64,000 nucleotides of DNA from Owenia fusiformis. Lineage: Eukaryota > Annelida > Polychaeta > Sabellida > Oweniidae. The notes under the pieces were generated by a model, which worked only from the letters and a program-made list of their open reading frames with translations, made no database searches and was not told the DNA's origin. The stretch lies in NCBI GenBank assembly GCA_903813345.2, contig CAIIXF020000008.1, positions 1,125,341 through 1,189,340 of the forward strand. The letters are read 5' to 3'. The stretch's first letter is position 1; each line of letters begins with the position of its first letter. The translations under genes and the position numbers were made by a program. Positions 1 through 13,800 of the stretch are shown here, one piece after another.

Positions 1-440
1 CAATACATAAGGCAATATGGCGTCTTAGGCCTATACATGAGCCAGAATGGAGGTCTGCAAGTTGAAATGAATATGTTTGTTTATGCATCAATCGATCACA
101 TATATAATCCAGACAATCTTTCAAATCATATACTTAACATTGTAATGGATTTATTTATTTTGTGAGCTAACGTTCCCTTTAATTTTCATTGGTGAAGCAA
201 TGATTTTACCTAAAATGAGTCCCTGTCTTTGCATAGTGATATTTAAAAATCGAGAAGCAAAACCTATGTTGAATATACTGTGTATTGATGAAGTTTATAT
301 ATAGCCTAGGGGAACTCAAAAATATTGTTATTATATGGGCAAATTTGCTCGAAAATGGTTGTATACCCTAGAAATTGAATGTTGTTGATTTTTTCAATAT
401 TTTAAAATTAATTACCGTAGTTACACCATAACGTATCATA
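1..440. other. 5' flank of MTIF2, nothing recognised
   Basis: AT-rich sequence with no open frame, repeat or motif I can support. It lies directly upstream of the ETS-type motif taken as the MTIF2 core promoter, so it probably contains the proximal promoter and intergenic DNA. Confidence 0.4.
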
Positions 441-461
441 ACTTCCGGTAGAGGCGAGCTG
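441..461 (+). promoter_or_regulatory. Putative MTIF2 core promoter motif and non-coding exon 1
   Basis: ACTTCCGGT at 441-449 is a perfect ETS/GABP (NRF-2) binding site in reverse orientation. This factor class is known to drive TATA-less promoters of nuclear genes for mitochondrial proteins. The next bases, gaggcgagctg, end at a strong splice donor (g|gtgagt, GT at 462-463). A matching acceptor (ttttttacag) ends at 1568, just before the exon carrying the MTIF2 start codon. I infer that 441-461 includes the transcription start and a short 5' UTR exon, with an intron at 462-1568. The exact start is not visible. Confidence 0.5.
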
Positions 462-1604
462 GTGAGTAATTTCTATTATTTTGACAGTTCAATTTTACAT
501 GTCTTTAGTATTGTGCACATGCTCTATGTGAACAAAATTCAGCTTATAGTGTTACACCATTTAGTGTCTTCTACCTTTTAGGAGCCATGTAAGGGTCCCA
601 TTCATGAGATAACTCTTTTATTTCTAACTAAACTTCTTGCCTTTTATCATGCTTAACAGAGTGTAAACAGTATACTTTACACACATTTAATTTACAAACA
701 TAATTTACGGGACACCTCTAAATACTAAAATGACAAATATTGTACATCGCATACTTATTTCCTTGGTTGCATATCGATCTCATGGTCCTAACAAGTAAAT
801 TGATATAGCATTCTAAGTTAATTTTCGTATTTTCAAAAAGTGTGTGTCCTGTAAATTAATCTTGTAAATTAATTTAGCATTGCGACTAATTATAACACAA
901 GAAATATAAAACCATGATAGGGAGTAAAGCTGCTTTTAGGAAGAGACCCAACATGTCTAAATATCTGTTGTATAAGATTCGTTGTTATATGTTTGCACAT
1001 TCTTTTTAAATGGCAGTCCCGTAAATTTGTGCCAAAATTTCCATTTTAGAATCCATAAGTTGGATGAGAATTTCTGATTACATGGACCCTATGTCATAAA
1101 AAAGGTTTGTTTGTTGAATCTGAGGTATCAATATGTGATTAGTTTCCGATCAATAACTTGTTGATAAGAAGCTTACATACGAGATCAGGTTGAAGTATCA
1201 TCATTAAGAGTAATTTGAAGCATGCACTTTGTGTTGCATGGGCGTGCATCACTATATTGATCTCTGAACTTCAAATGCCTTTTTCTATGTTATTTAAGTT
1301 TTATTTATTCTAAATTAAGTATAGTGGGCTTTTAAGTAGTATTTTGAAAAGTATACTTAATAGGATATCTCTGATCTCACATGAGGGGAGTAGTCGTGAT
1401 ACCGCAAATAATCATAGATCTAAAAATTTCCTGGTGAGAACCCTTATTTTATTTTCTAATAGGCGATACTTGCTGCTTTTAGTATCTTTCACTTACTTAT
1501 ACTTTTTATTTTTTTAACATATTTATATTATCTTTTGGATTTTGTCAATTTTAATTTATTTTTTACAGGTAATCAATACAACTTTGGATAATAATAAACA
1601 TAGT

Positions 1605-1622
1605 ATGAGGCAAAAGATTTGA
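1605..1622 (+). other. Short uORF in MTIF2 5' UTR
   Basis: An ATG at 1605, in frame with the MTIF2 start at 1656, is closed by TGA at 1620-1622 after five codons. The TGA also shows that the MTIF2 frame cannot start further upstream in this exon. Leaky scanning or reinitiation would be needed to reach 1656 if transcripts start upstream. Confidence 0.4.
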
Positions 1623-1655
1623 CATTGCATCAGAGCTGCACTAATAGAAGCAACT

Positions 1656-4600
1656 ATGAGTGTGGGAAGAATGTCAAGATTGTTCCAGAACCAAATATCA
1701 GAAACATTAATGTTACGGATAAGTGGATGCTACAACCTCGCAGGACTGAACAACTGCACAAGATGCACACGTCTAAAATGTGATACTCTAAATGCCAGAT
1801 CAATTGGGAGGCAATGTCATGTGGTACAGGCTCACAAGGATTACCATACAAGTTCTATTTATCTTGCTGCTAAAGCTAAAAACCAGAAAAAGAAAATAGT
1901 AAGATGATTATTGTTATATTTTAGCACAAGTTTCCAAAGTGTAATTAGAATGTATGTTCTATTCATTGATTTCAGTTCAACTTGTAAGATGAACTACATT
2001 GTTATTGTTAATTGTTATGCCCTTCTCCAAAAACATAGTAAATATTTGAGCTGACTTGACTAGAAACTAAGTGTTAATTAGGCTGTGGAATCTCTTCTTA
2101 CTCAAGTGTAGGGTGACTTATATTTGAAGGCATTGAAACCAGTCTAGTCAGTTCTTCACAACATTATTTACATACTTGTGCATGAGTAATATGATAGTTT
2201 CATTTTCGATGCTGCTTATAATGACTTTTATTTCCACGCAGGTAAAGAAAATGCAAATGCCAAAGAAGAAAAAGAAACCAATGATAGCAACTGGTGAAGT
2301 GGTTCCCATCTGGCAAAATATGACAGTACAACAACTTGCAGACTCAATGGGGAAAGATACTGGTAGGCACATACAATACCGGGTGACCTTTACAAAGGGT
2401 TATACAAGGGGCGATCCATATATTCTGATAAAAATGCTCTCATTTTGTGATTTTTTCACATATCCCTCTCATTTTTTCAGAAAATGTAGATCATGTAATT
2501 TCACATACAATGCTAAAATATTATAGCTATATCTTAAATTATCAATGAGATAAGGTTGCCATGGTAACCTGTATTAAGGGTAGGCAGGTCAATTAAATTA
2601 TAACATATAAATATCATAATAACTTGTTATTTTAATTATTTTAAAGCATGCGGAAATCATGCATTTTTTCTAAAAAAAGTTTGGTATTGTTACTCGCTGT
2701 TTGTTGCGAAACAAATGTTTATATGTGCTCACTATAACATCACAACAAATCACAATAGCATTGTAAGACAGAATGGGCCATTTGACCTTACATTTTATGA
2801 GACACACCAAAAATCAAATTGTCAGATGAGGTTAATGTGGCTGATGCAGAGTGTGACATTAACGGATACATTAGGGAATACCATTAGATTTTCTTTTCTT
2901 TCAAGAATAAGTAAGAGGACACTGTCAGAGACATACATGGACTCATTAAGTGCATGGGCAAGGTGTTATTTCTGCATAAAGAATCTATAGGTAGCATTGT
3001 AAATAGAAAGGCATGGTCACTGTTGAAGATCATCCACAATCTGGTTGCAAGAAGAGCTTGTGGACAGAGAATAACACTATGATAAATTGAGATGTTACTT
3101 GTGAAAAGATGGCCATCCCACTGTATAAATTATCAAGCAAGGGCAGGGCAACAGGGTATGGAACAGATCAATGAATAGTTGGCAATGACTGGAAGATGCG
3201 TTTGATCTGCTTAAAATAGGTACCGAGTAATGATTAAATTAACATATTTATCTATTTTAGACGTTATAATTTAACTGACCTGCCTACCCTAAATACAGGT
3301 TACCATGGCAACCTTATTTCAAAATCGATTTAAGATATAGCTCAAATATTTTAGCATTGTATGTGTAATTACATAATCTACATGTTCTGAAAAAATGAAA
3401 GGGATATGTGAAAAAATCACAAAATGAGAGCATTTTTATCAGAATATATGGATCGCCCCTTGTATAACCCTTTGTAAAGGTCACCCGGTATTTCTTAATA
3501 GACAAAAAGACACTCTTAAAATGAGAGATACATGTTAATTCTTTCAATTGGAAATTAACTATATGATTAGGCTCTACTGCAGTCACTTCATTGAATATAG
3601 GATTAAATGTGTCCATATAAAATCTGAACCTTTGTTAGAACTTGAACCTGAGACACTCTCAAAAAGAGATAAGTTTTGTTTCTCACATTCTATATATCCA
3701 GTAAAAATGTATATGTGTCACATTATTTTTGAGAACACATCTAAAATCCCATAAAAGGCTGACATACTTGTATTTGTATGATGTTTTATTTTCAGATCAT
3801 GTGTTTGAATGCATGTTGTATATAAAGGGGCACAACACAGATAAATATGAGGAAGAGGACTCCAGTAAGTTGTTTACAATATTACAGACAAGATGTGAGA
3901 AGCATAATTGTGGTTTTCATCACGAGATATTCAATATTTGATTGTGATGATGTCATATTTGAAATCTGCACCACAGATTATATCTATGTGCTGCTATATT
4001 TATTCTTTCAAAAATGTGAGTGAGTAGATCCCACAACAATATAAAATCCTGAAAAGTGAACCCAGTGATTAACTTGCCAACATCTAATGAGTCTTAGTAC
4101 ATATTGTATATATGGATTTGATTTTTAAACTACGGAAAACCTGTTCCATACTTGAAACACAGCGTCGCTTTCCACTGGGTCAGAGAGCCCGTGGCATAAA
4201 AGGTCAATTTGTTTATCCCATTCATATGTAGCGGTTCATGGCCCGATGTTAAGTCCACGAACCCAATCAGAATGCTCTGCTTCGTCACGTGACAAAATAT
4301 TGAAATGTCTATACGGACTGAATAAATATTGCATCAATGTGGCCTCTCACAAAACTCTACGGGGAACTGCCGGGAGGAGCAATATTGAGAGTGAACTAAG
4401 CTGGAGTTTATTTCCACAGTAGTCGGCTAAATCGTGCAGATTTATCAAGGTGAGGTAGGAACAATCGAAACCTTGTGAATCAAGATGCGTTAAACACTTT
4501 CAGTGCCCGGCTAATGCAAAATGAACCTCCTCTCGTATATATGGAATACCCCCAAGTGGAAAACCTTCTTGATTTACCAAAGGTGTTCCACTTACTGTGT

Positions 4601-4814
4601 AAAATGATTGCTATATTATTTTTACAGTCTGTATTTTCTCTACTTGCATGTAATCTAGTGTAATGCACTTCAAATATGGGTTTATCATAATTGTTGTTTT
4701 AGTAATAGACAACATTGAAGTAACCAAGGAGATAGTGAATAAAACTGGTTTGAGGTTCAAGTTTGAAGAGCAAGGAAACAAAGAAGCTGAACAAGATATG
4801 GATGCTTATCCAAG
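1656..4814 (+). CDS. MTIF2: MTIF2 exons 1-4: presequence and N-terminal IF2 domain
   Basis: Exon 1 gives the Arg-rich presequence ending in a lysine cluster. Exon 2 continues with a poly-Lys stretch and the IF2_N-type motif [12 protein letters not shown], matching the vertebrate segment that begins MTIEELARAM. Exon 3 ([14 protein letters not shown], then an acidic run) and exon 4 ([16 protein letters not shown]) follow the human order with no gap. For that reason the open frame at 4475-4663 is not used as an exon. ATG 1656 is chosen because an in-frame stop lies at 1620-1622. Confidence 0.9.
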
Positions 4815-7800
4815 GTGAGTACAAAATTTATATACTTTTACAATCCTAATATACTGTATATATATAACTAATATATTTGCTTAAATGGGCTTATTAGCCT
4901 TTTGCAGCTCATCACATATACATGAATAAATGTTTTTGAAAAAACAGTCCCCTGCAAAAGTATGGCAATTCTAACTTTCCCACTTTACCCTGTGTTAAAG
5001 CAGCCTGTTGATTTTGACAAATTTTATAAAAGCATTTAATTAGTAATAAGTTTCAGGTCTTATGCAATTGTCAATGCAAACAGTTATTGATTTATCTTGT
5101 TTCAATTCAAAATTATATAAAATTAACAGCAAAAAAAATACTTTGGAAAAAATTACAAAATTTCTCTTTTCACTTTTTGTCTGATGAAAATTGAAGGATT
5201 ATCATGAAATAAAGTCAGAACTATAATAAAACTAGACAGTTTTGACATTATGAGAGCAAAACATCTTGTTACATTGTGACAATCTTTTTGAAACTTACTC
5301 TCAACTCGACTCTATCCCTTCTGGTCCCTTCAATGATGATCTTGTCCCTAAAAATTGCAATGTTTTTCTTTATTTGATGTGTTTTAGGCCACCTGCAGAC
5401 CCATCTCTACTTGTAAAGAGGCCACCTGTGGTGACAATCATGGGGCATGTTGATCATGGGAAAACAACACTACTGGATTCTTTACGAAGCTCAAATGTTG
5501 TAGATTCAGAATTCGGAGGCATTACGCAACATATAGGAGCCTTTTCAGGTTATAAATTCACACACATATATGTAATGAATAAGGAAAGAAATATCTTTTT
5601 CTATTATTGAAAACATTTCTATGAATTAGATATGGTATGTTATGCCATGAGCTTTTGCAATAAAATGTGTCATTATAATTTGTTTATTTCTTTACCTATG
5701 TAAGATGTCTGCTGAGATTGAGGTTTGAATTGTTGTAGTAAATAAAAACCACAATAAATGTTTTATATGCACTTAAATGAATCTACAACATGATAATAGA
5801 TTATTATTAATAATTGTGTATGTAATTCAAATATTTTCTAACTTTGCAGTGCATTTACCTGACACTAATGAGAGAATCACATTTATTGATACACCTGGAC
5901 ATGCTGCATTTTCAACAATGAGATCTCGTGGTGCCCATGTGACTGACATGGTGGTCCTAGTTGTTGCCGCAGATGATGGTGTCATGGAACAAACCAAAGA
6001 ATCCATTAAATACTGCAACCAAGCTGGAGGTTTGTACTTAAAGTATACAATATACGAGGGTTGTCTTAGAAGTCCCGAACCAATTACTTACTCAAAAATT
6101 CTTACAACAAAATGTCTTGTTTTGATTTTTGGTATATCAATTGGTTGTCTGTCCAATATACTGAGGGTGTTAAAATAACAATAAAAGCTCAGGGTTATGG
6201 AACAGTTACGTGTGTAGTTCATAACTTCCAAGACAACCCTCAAATGAAATGGAGGTGATATTTGCTTATTTCGTGAATTCCCTGTGTACAGCAATAAAAT
6301 TGAACATCATATAAAAGATGTCTCCACTCTATATTATGCATAGAATCATAAATTGAAACAATGATAAATTCTGTTTTTTGATAGTATTGATTTGCAATAT
6401 TAGCCATGTTTTTTTTTATATTGTTCTTCTAGTGCCTGAAGGATTATGTAGCCTACTTTTGTCAAAAATTCAAGGGGTTCTCATTTGATATATATGGCCC
6501 AAAGATGGCCAAATTCACTTCAAAAGTGTTCAGAATGGTGAAAAAAGCATGATATTTGACAGAATTCGCCTGAACCCCCGAACCCCCCCCCCTGGCTACT
6601 GGCCTTTATGTAAGTATACAAACATGAATGTTAATTAGATGCAGCATACAGTGTTTATTTAATGAACATGAAGTAATTGAAATGCTGTTTTAATTTAAAG
6701 TTCCAATCATTGTGGCCATCAATAAGGTTGACAAACAAGAAGCAGATGTAGCACGTGCCAAACAAGACCTCCTTGTAGCTGGGGTGCACCTAGAGGAGTT
6801 TGGTGGAGAGATTCAAGCTGTTGAGGTTTCAGCCAAAACAGGGTTCAATTTAATCGCTCTTCAGGAGGCGATTATTGCTCAGGCAGATATCTTGGATTTG
6901 AAGAGTGATGTCACAGGCCCTGTTGAGGCGGTCGTTTTAGAGTCAAGCACCCATGCAGGAAGAGGGTAAGCAATTAGCACATTTATCATCAATAGTTGAT
7001 TTAGATATCAACATGTTTTTTTTAATATTTATCAAACACTCTGGCATGTGACAAAATCACATATTCATGGTCAGTTATACAAATCGATTTTGCATCCTAT
7101 CAATAGAGCTGAAACCCCTATGATCCAACCAGTTTCACACTATGTCTTATTTTAGTTTCCATAAGCATATTTCATTTTAAGATAAATATGCATTTCGATC
7201 TTAGACAAGACTATTTTCAGAAAAAATTATATATAAAATTACTACCATTGCATGTCTTTTGTGAGAGGAGGTTGTCACATGTCCTGTCATCAATAAAAAT
7301 ACTTTGTTTTTATTTTCTCCAGAAAGTTATCAACGGCACTGATTCAAATGGGGACTTTGAGAAAAGGGATGTATTTGGTGGCCGGAACAGCATGGGCAAA
7401 AGTAGGTACATTCTTTTAATTTTCCAAATTCAGTTTCATAAAAATGTCTTTCTCAGTTTAATTAAGTTTAAGCTTTTGCAGATTTACAGCAGATTTACCT
7501 ACTATTTTATGACTAACTCATATGAATGGAATAGTGGCAGGTACTATTCATATTTAAATGAGTTCCCCATAAAATAGTAGATTAATCTGGTAGCCAACAG
7601 CTGAAAGTTGCATTCGCGAATATAATATAATCTCAGTCTCAGGATATTCATCAACATCGAAAGACAGTTAGGGTTATCGCTGATTGATCTTAAGTATAAG
7701 ACTATATTTTATATATTATTGTTATTGCATTTAGTTTTTCAAAAATATAGTACTGTATTTATTTTAATTGCTGTTTTTCCTTTCTGTTATTTTCGAACGT

Positions 7801-10800
7801 AACAATATACTCTCAGTCGCTGGCTCATTGCAACATCAGCTTTTTTACACCATTTAGCTTTTATGAATTGGTTGCACTGACAAAGAATAAACAATAGAGA
7901 AGCAGATTGTATGCACTGGCATAAATGATAAATATTCCACCTTGAATATATTTAATTGGATTAGTGTGTTTTATGTTCCTCTAGTTAAACAATGGTTGCT
8001 ATAGAGACACAGCTAAACTAAACATTTTTATTTAATTTTCATGATTCTCACATATTATATTACCATGAGCCCTGAAATCATTTACTGAGAGGTTGTTGTT
8101 TTTTCCTTTTTTCGGAGAGTTGGTTGTCAGGGGTCACGAGAATGCCAGAAATCCAATCTCTCTCTTGAGAAAATGGTAGGCCAATGAACTTATATATATA
8201 GAAAATGTTTACCATTTAAGATAGTTTTTGTTTCAAAATTCAGGTTCGTGGTATGTTTACTGAGCGTGGGGATACTGTGCAAGAAGCTCCACCTGGTGAT
8301 GCAGTTGAAATAATTGGATGGCGAGAATTACCCTCTGCGGGAAGTCAAATTCTACAAGTGGACTCAGAGGTAAGGCACCGATTGGCTAATGGATTCCAGG
8401 GCTCTCACCAGGAAATATTTAGGGTGTGGTGGAAACATCTTCAGCATAACAGTTCAATCCTGATAAATCATATTTATGTTATATTTTTTCATCCTTTTTA
8501 CATGCTATTAATCATGATTTGCAGGGTTATGGCAGGGGCTAAATAGACTTTGGTCCTGCGGCACAGTATAAAAGCCTAGCCAGAGCCCTGGATTCAATTG
8601 ATCATCTCGACCAAGTCTTCTTGCATGTTGTGTGTTTTGTGCATTATTGATTATGTTGCAGCTTAATCAAATATCATTTCCATAATAATTACTGATTATG
8701 AAGTTCCTGAGAGATATGTCTGGTCTAACCATGCAACATTGCATTTTCCTCTATCATTAAAAGGGATATTGAAAATCAAGTTTGAGTGAGTTTGAGTTGC
8801 CTGTTAGAACTTCAATGTAAATGTATATGGTAACCTCAATTCATCAAACTCATGTTATAAGGAATAAACACATAGTGAATTATGGTGACCTCAATTCATC
8901 AAACTCATGTTATAAGGAATAAACACATAGTGAATTATGGTGACCTCAATTCATCAAACTCATGTTATAAGGAATAAACACATAGTGAATTATGCAATTA
9001 CCAAAGAAAAGATTCAAATCAAAGGATCGTACTTGATTTATTTCAAATTTTTTCTTCTAAGAAATGTAATAAAAAAGTTGTTTCGAAAAAATATTTTAGT
9101 CACACAGACCAAACTTTAATCATGAACTTTAGAAATAGATTTTTGAAACAGACATTCTAATTACATCTTCCACACTTCATAATGGAATTTAAGTAAAAGT
9201 TCAACATTTTGTTTATTCCAGCGCTTACCCCCTTATTAGATGCATACCGGGACTTCATAATAATGTTTCTTGGGATATAAAGGTAGAATCAGATCTAGTA
9301 AGTATGGGCTAAGACTCTTTAAAGCCCATGTATCTAGCAAGTACCCTTAGCAATAATTGTTTAGATTATAGAATAATTTGGACTCAAATCATTCATTGTA
9401 ATGTCTATTTTCTACAAATCCCCCAAAGTGTAAATTGTAACCTCTTAGAAGGGAAAATGCATTTATTTTGGATAAAGTAGAAAACAATTGTTCTTGTTAT
9501 TTTCCATAGGGAAAATTCATGCAATCTATTGTTTTCATTATATTGATGCACCAAACATTGAAAAACAGGTGGGGAAAGGGTGGAAAATCATGACAACATT
9601 ACAGAAAAGGCATTTTTGTGACATGCTTGCATCTTTCCTGTCCCAAAGTCCAAATTATCTTTATGAGTACTTCTCCTGGAGATTATGCATATAGCCATAA
9701 CTTCCGTGGTCTTTCAGTAAAAGTAGAACCACATCTGTGAAAAATCCTGGCTACATGCTTGTATTTGAAAAGAAGTGAAGAGGGAACCAAATTGTTCATT
9801 TTCTTTTAAAATATTTTGGCTGAAAACTTGCCTTGACAAAATTTTGATCCTGGCTACGGCCCTATGATGATATAAAAACAGTGTGTAATCAAACTATCAA
9901 CAATTTATTGTTGGTACACTAGTCCAAAAAACAAAATAACATACGAGTATTATAAATACTGAAATAATCAAAGTTTTAAACTATAACCTATAAAATAAAT
10001 ACTGAAATAATCAAAGATGTAAACTTATCAGTAAACTTTTTTATGTAGCGGAAAGGGGGAAATGTGAAACAGCCAAGGCTTGGGGTTCACCTGGCGAACG
10101 ATGCTTTGGTACACCATGATAAATTCATAATGATACATTGCTTGTATCATCAGTAATGACTTATTTTCTGAAATTTTTAAAGTTACATTTCAAATTTTAA
10201 TTTACCCTTCGGGGCCCACCATCTATTTTCTTCTTCATTTATTTTCTTAACTACCATTTTAGACATATTCCGCCTATTATTTATAACTGCAAGTTAATCT
10301 CAAAACAAGAGAACATTAGCTTTCCAATGGTACCAAATTTATCCATATGTCCTAACAGCACACTAAACCTTTTTCACCTCAAATTCTAATGGTGAATCCT
10401 GATCAGTTCTGCAAGAGTATATGCACCTAAATTTAAAACAATTTATAAAGAATTACAACTTAATAATATGCAATTTATATACCGAGTAAAGTAGGATTAT
10501 TCTATACAAGGGTGATTAGTTCAGATGTAACATTGTACAAGTTATAGTTATGGATAAATTGGTTTCAATTATTAATAACAGATAAAATAAGAAAGTAATT
10601 ACATACCGAGTACAGTAGAATTATTCTAAAAAATGAAAATGAAAACAGGAAAGTTACTTGCTTTGTTAGTGTGTTTATTTCTTATGGGATGTTTGTTAAT
10701 AATAAGGAATATTCCAAACAAGGACTCTGCACATAACATATCACCTAAGCCAAAAATGGACATATTCGCTAAAGTCTTACAAAATTGGCCCAAGGACAAA

Positions 10801-13800
10801 CCAAAAGCTTTCATTTATTTCCTATTACAAGATAATCCAGAAAGAATGCAGAAGTTTTGGAAAGCATTGGAGTCACTAGAGAAATTCTTTAACTTGAAAT
10901 ATAACTATCCTATAATCATTTTTCATGAATCCAGCTTCAAGAATACAACCAAGAAGGAAATTAAGTCCAGGACACAAAACATCGTTATTTTTCAACTTGT
11001 TGAATTCATGATTCCCTCTTTCATAAATTCATCAAAACTAATGAAGTCAAAGGTTTGTTACAGAGATATAGGATACAAACATATGTGCCGTTTCCATAGC
11101 AAACAAGTGCCCCAGCACCCTGTGATGAAAAAATTTGATTTTTATTTGCGCCTGGATGATGACTCCCTTTTTTTAAAGCCGATAAATTACGATATATTTC
11201 GATACTTCAGAGACAATAATTACATGTATGGATATTTAATTATGACACAGGATCAAGCAAGATGCGTGACAGGACTCTGGGAAAGTACAGAAAAATACTG
11301 TAAGAAAAATAACATTATTCCGAAATTTGCATGGAAAAAGAACACAATATTTTATAACAATTTTGAAATTTCAAGGACAAGTATATGGTCAGGAGATGCA
11401 TATAGTAAATACATAGACTATATAGATAGCCTTGGAGGTATTTACTACAATAGATGGGGTGATGCTCCTATTAAGTCATTAGCGCTCTCAATTTTTGTGC
11501 AGCGAAGTAAGATTACAAAGATGCCACACATTTCATATGAACATCAAGGCATCAGGAGTTAAATGGACTTAGAATTAATAGAGGATCAATGCTTTATTTT
11601 ATAATGTTGTCCTTTGCTTTTGGATTACACAGTATGTCTTATTTTAAGCTTTAAATAGGTGTTAACAATTTTTGTTATATCCTGAGTAAACGTATTTAAG
11701 TCATATGGCTGTAAAGCTAAAGGTACTGTAAAGGTTAATACTTGACATATTCCAGGTTCATTTTGTTGAAGTATGTATTGTATTGTACTTTTATTTACCT
11801 TTAATAAATAAAAGAGTTACAATGAATAAATTACATTTATATATTAACTATAAACAATTATAATGATACATGATTATTAATAACACACATTCATAGAATA
11901 AATTTCAATTCAGAATTCTATCAACTGTAACATTAGATGGAATACTGGAATAACCAATTGCTTTTAAAGCTCATCAGAGCATTATCTTTTGTGTAATCTT
12001 CTACCTTCCATGCAGGGTCTAGTTATAACCTAGGCTCTGCCTAGTATAGACTTTATTACAGATGACTCGTCCCAATGACAGCCCGCGTAAATAATCATTT
12101 TAAACCTTAGCTTCTTAAAAAAGATCTGTAACAGCTCCGGTCTCAATCCCGAAACTGCCACATTTTGGGCTGCCCTATCAATCAATTAACCCAAAACTAC
12201 TAATCAAACAAACAAACCAGACCAAACAAGCAAACAAATGGTAGTGTGGTAAGCTGAACGGTCATGGCACATCGTGTATCTGATTTGAGCTGAATGTTAA
12301 GATTGATTGCTTGACTATATATAAGGTGCTGCCATCTTTGATTAGACACAAAAGTTTGAAACACTAATTGAAAAATTATGATTAAAACAGAATGATGAAG
12401 TGATCAGAATATGACAGGCTTTGTCAAATATAAGGGTACTTCACTGTTGTTTCTAATAAACCTCCAGTCAACAATTACAAACAATCAACACAACAAAGTA
12501 AAGTAAAGTTTTAAAGATTAATTACAAATGATTAAGATCTGGTATTTTTCATCAGTTTTATCAAATATAAATCAAAGCAAATTACATGAATTACATCAGA
12601 TTACATTGCGAAATCTGAGTTTAGTTGAACCTAACATGTCACAAATTACAAAGGACTTAAGTAAGATGGCGACTATATTTCAGCCCTTATGATCAAAATA
12701 ACATCAATTTCAAGCTCCTGCCTGATAAAGTGAATGTCAAAATCTGGCGCTTTGAAGAAATACCTGTGGGAGTCACATATAAAATCTAGTCTGCGCACTG
12801 AGCATATCAAATCAGATCTTCCAGCCATCAATTACAGATTTCTAACAAAGAAAATCAATCACAATTTACAATAGATCAAACATTCCAAATAACCAATCAG
12901 ATCCAATGTCAAACTCTCAATGTCCTCTCATCTCTAAATGTCCAAAAGTAAAATATGACGAGCCAACCCGGGGTTCCTAGTCTTCACTCTTTCAGTTTAC
13001 TCTCACTGAGCCAATCAGAGTTCATAGTCGAAATACAGCCAACTTTCTATAAACCATAATTATCTCAACGAATGAAGTTCTGTAGGGATATACAGGGTGG
13101 GCCAAAAAATGCCACTTTTTTCAAAATGCTATAACTTTTTTATTTTTTGATATTAAATCATAATTTGCATACCAAATGAAACTTGAGGTCGTTATCAAGC
13201 CACGGATCATAAATTACTCAAGTATATACTTTTACTTGAATAAAATATGTCACCAGCGTCTCACTTAAACATGTGGTGTGCCATGAGAAATAAGCATAAT
13301 TTGCAAAATGTTCCTGAAATGATACGGCCTGATGATCATTAAGCTAATAGCCCCGATGCAAACCCCAGTGAGTATAGGGTATGGGAAGGTCTCCAGGAGA
13401 TTGTATGAAAGCACCCCATCTAGAAAATTGCTCAACTAAAGCTGGTAATTAAGACAGGTTGAAAAAAACTTAGCTAACATTTCATTGATACTGCAATATC
13501 AGCAAGGCGACTAAAACTAAAATATATCATCAATTAGGGTGGGGGACCAATTGAACTCCCCTTTTAGATCAAATATAATCAAAGTTGAAGTACTTGTTAC
13601 ATTATATTATTACTAAGAACCTTTGACACTATATAACTGCAAAATTTGGGGTATTTAGGTTGGAAAATAAAAAAAGTTATATTGTCTTGAAAAAAAAGTG
13701 ACGTTTTTTTGGCCCACCCTGTAGAGAAGCCCTCCGTCAATCAGTCAGTTCATCCGTTCATCTGTCTGGAAGATAACTTGAATACTAGAACACAGATTTT

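Noticed and set aside
2176-2526. + strand open frame over MTIF2 exon 2 with a lookalike on the - strand at 3314-3616
   Set aside because: Only 2242-2362 is exonic. The shared peptide comes from inverted transposon arms, not from two genes.
4475-4663. Open frame in MTIF2 intron 3 considered as an extra exon
   Set aside because: Joining 3864 directly to 4703 keeps phase and reproduces the family sequence without a gap; including this frame would not.
8831-8995. CRISPR-like regular repeat
   Set aside because: Head-to-tail copies without spacers in a eukaryotic intron; a plain minisatellite.
10626-10814. Minus-strand frames antisense to both GT15 starts
   Set aside because: Mirror frames of the duplicated coding sequence; no start context or family features.
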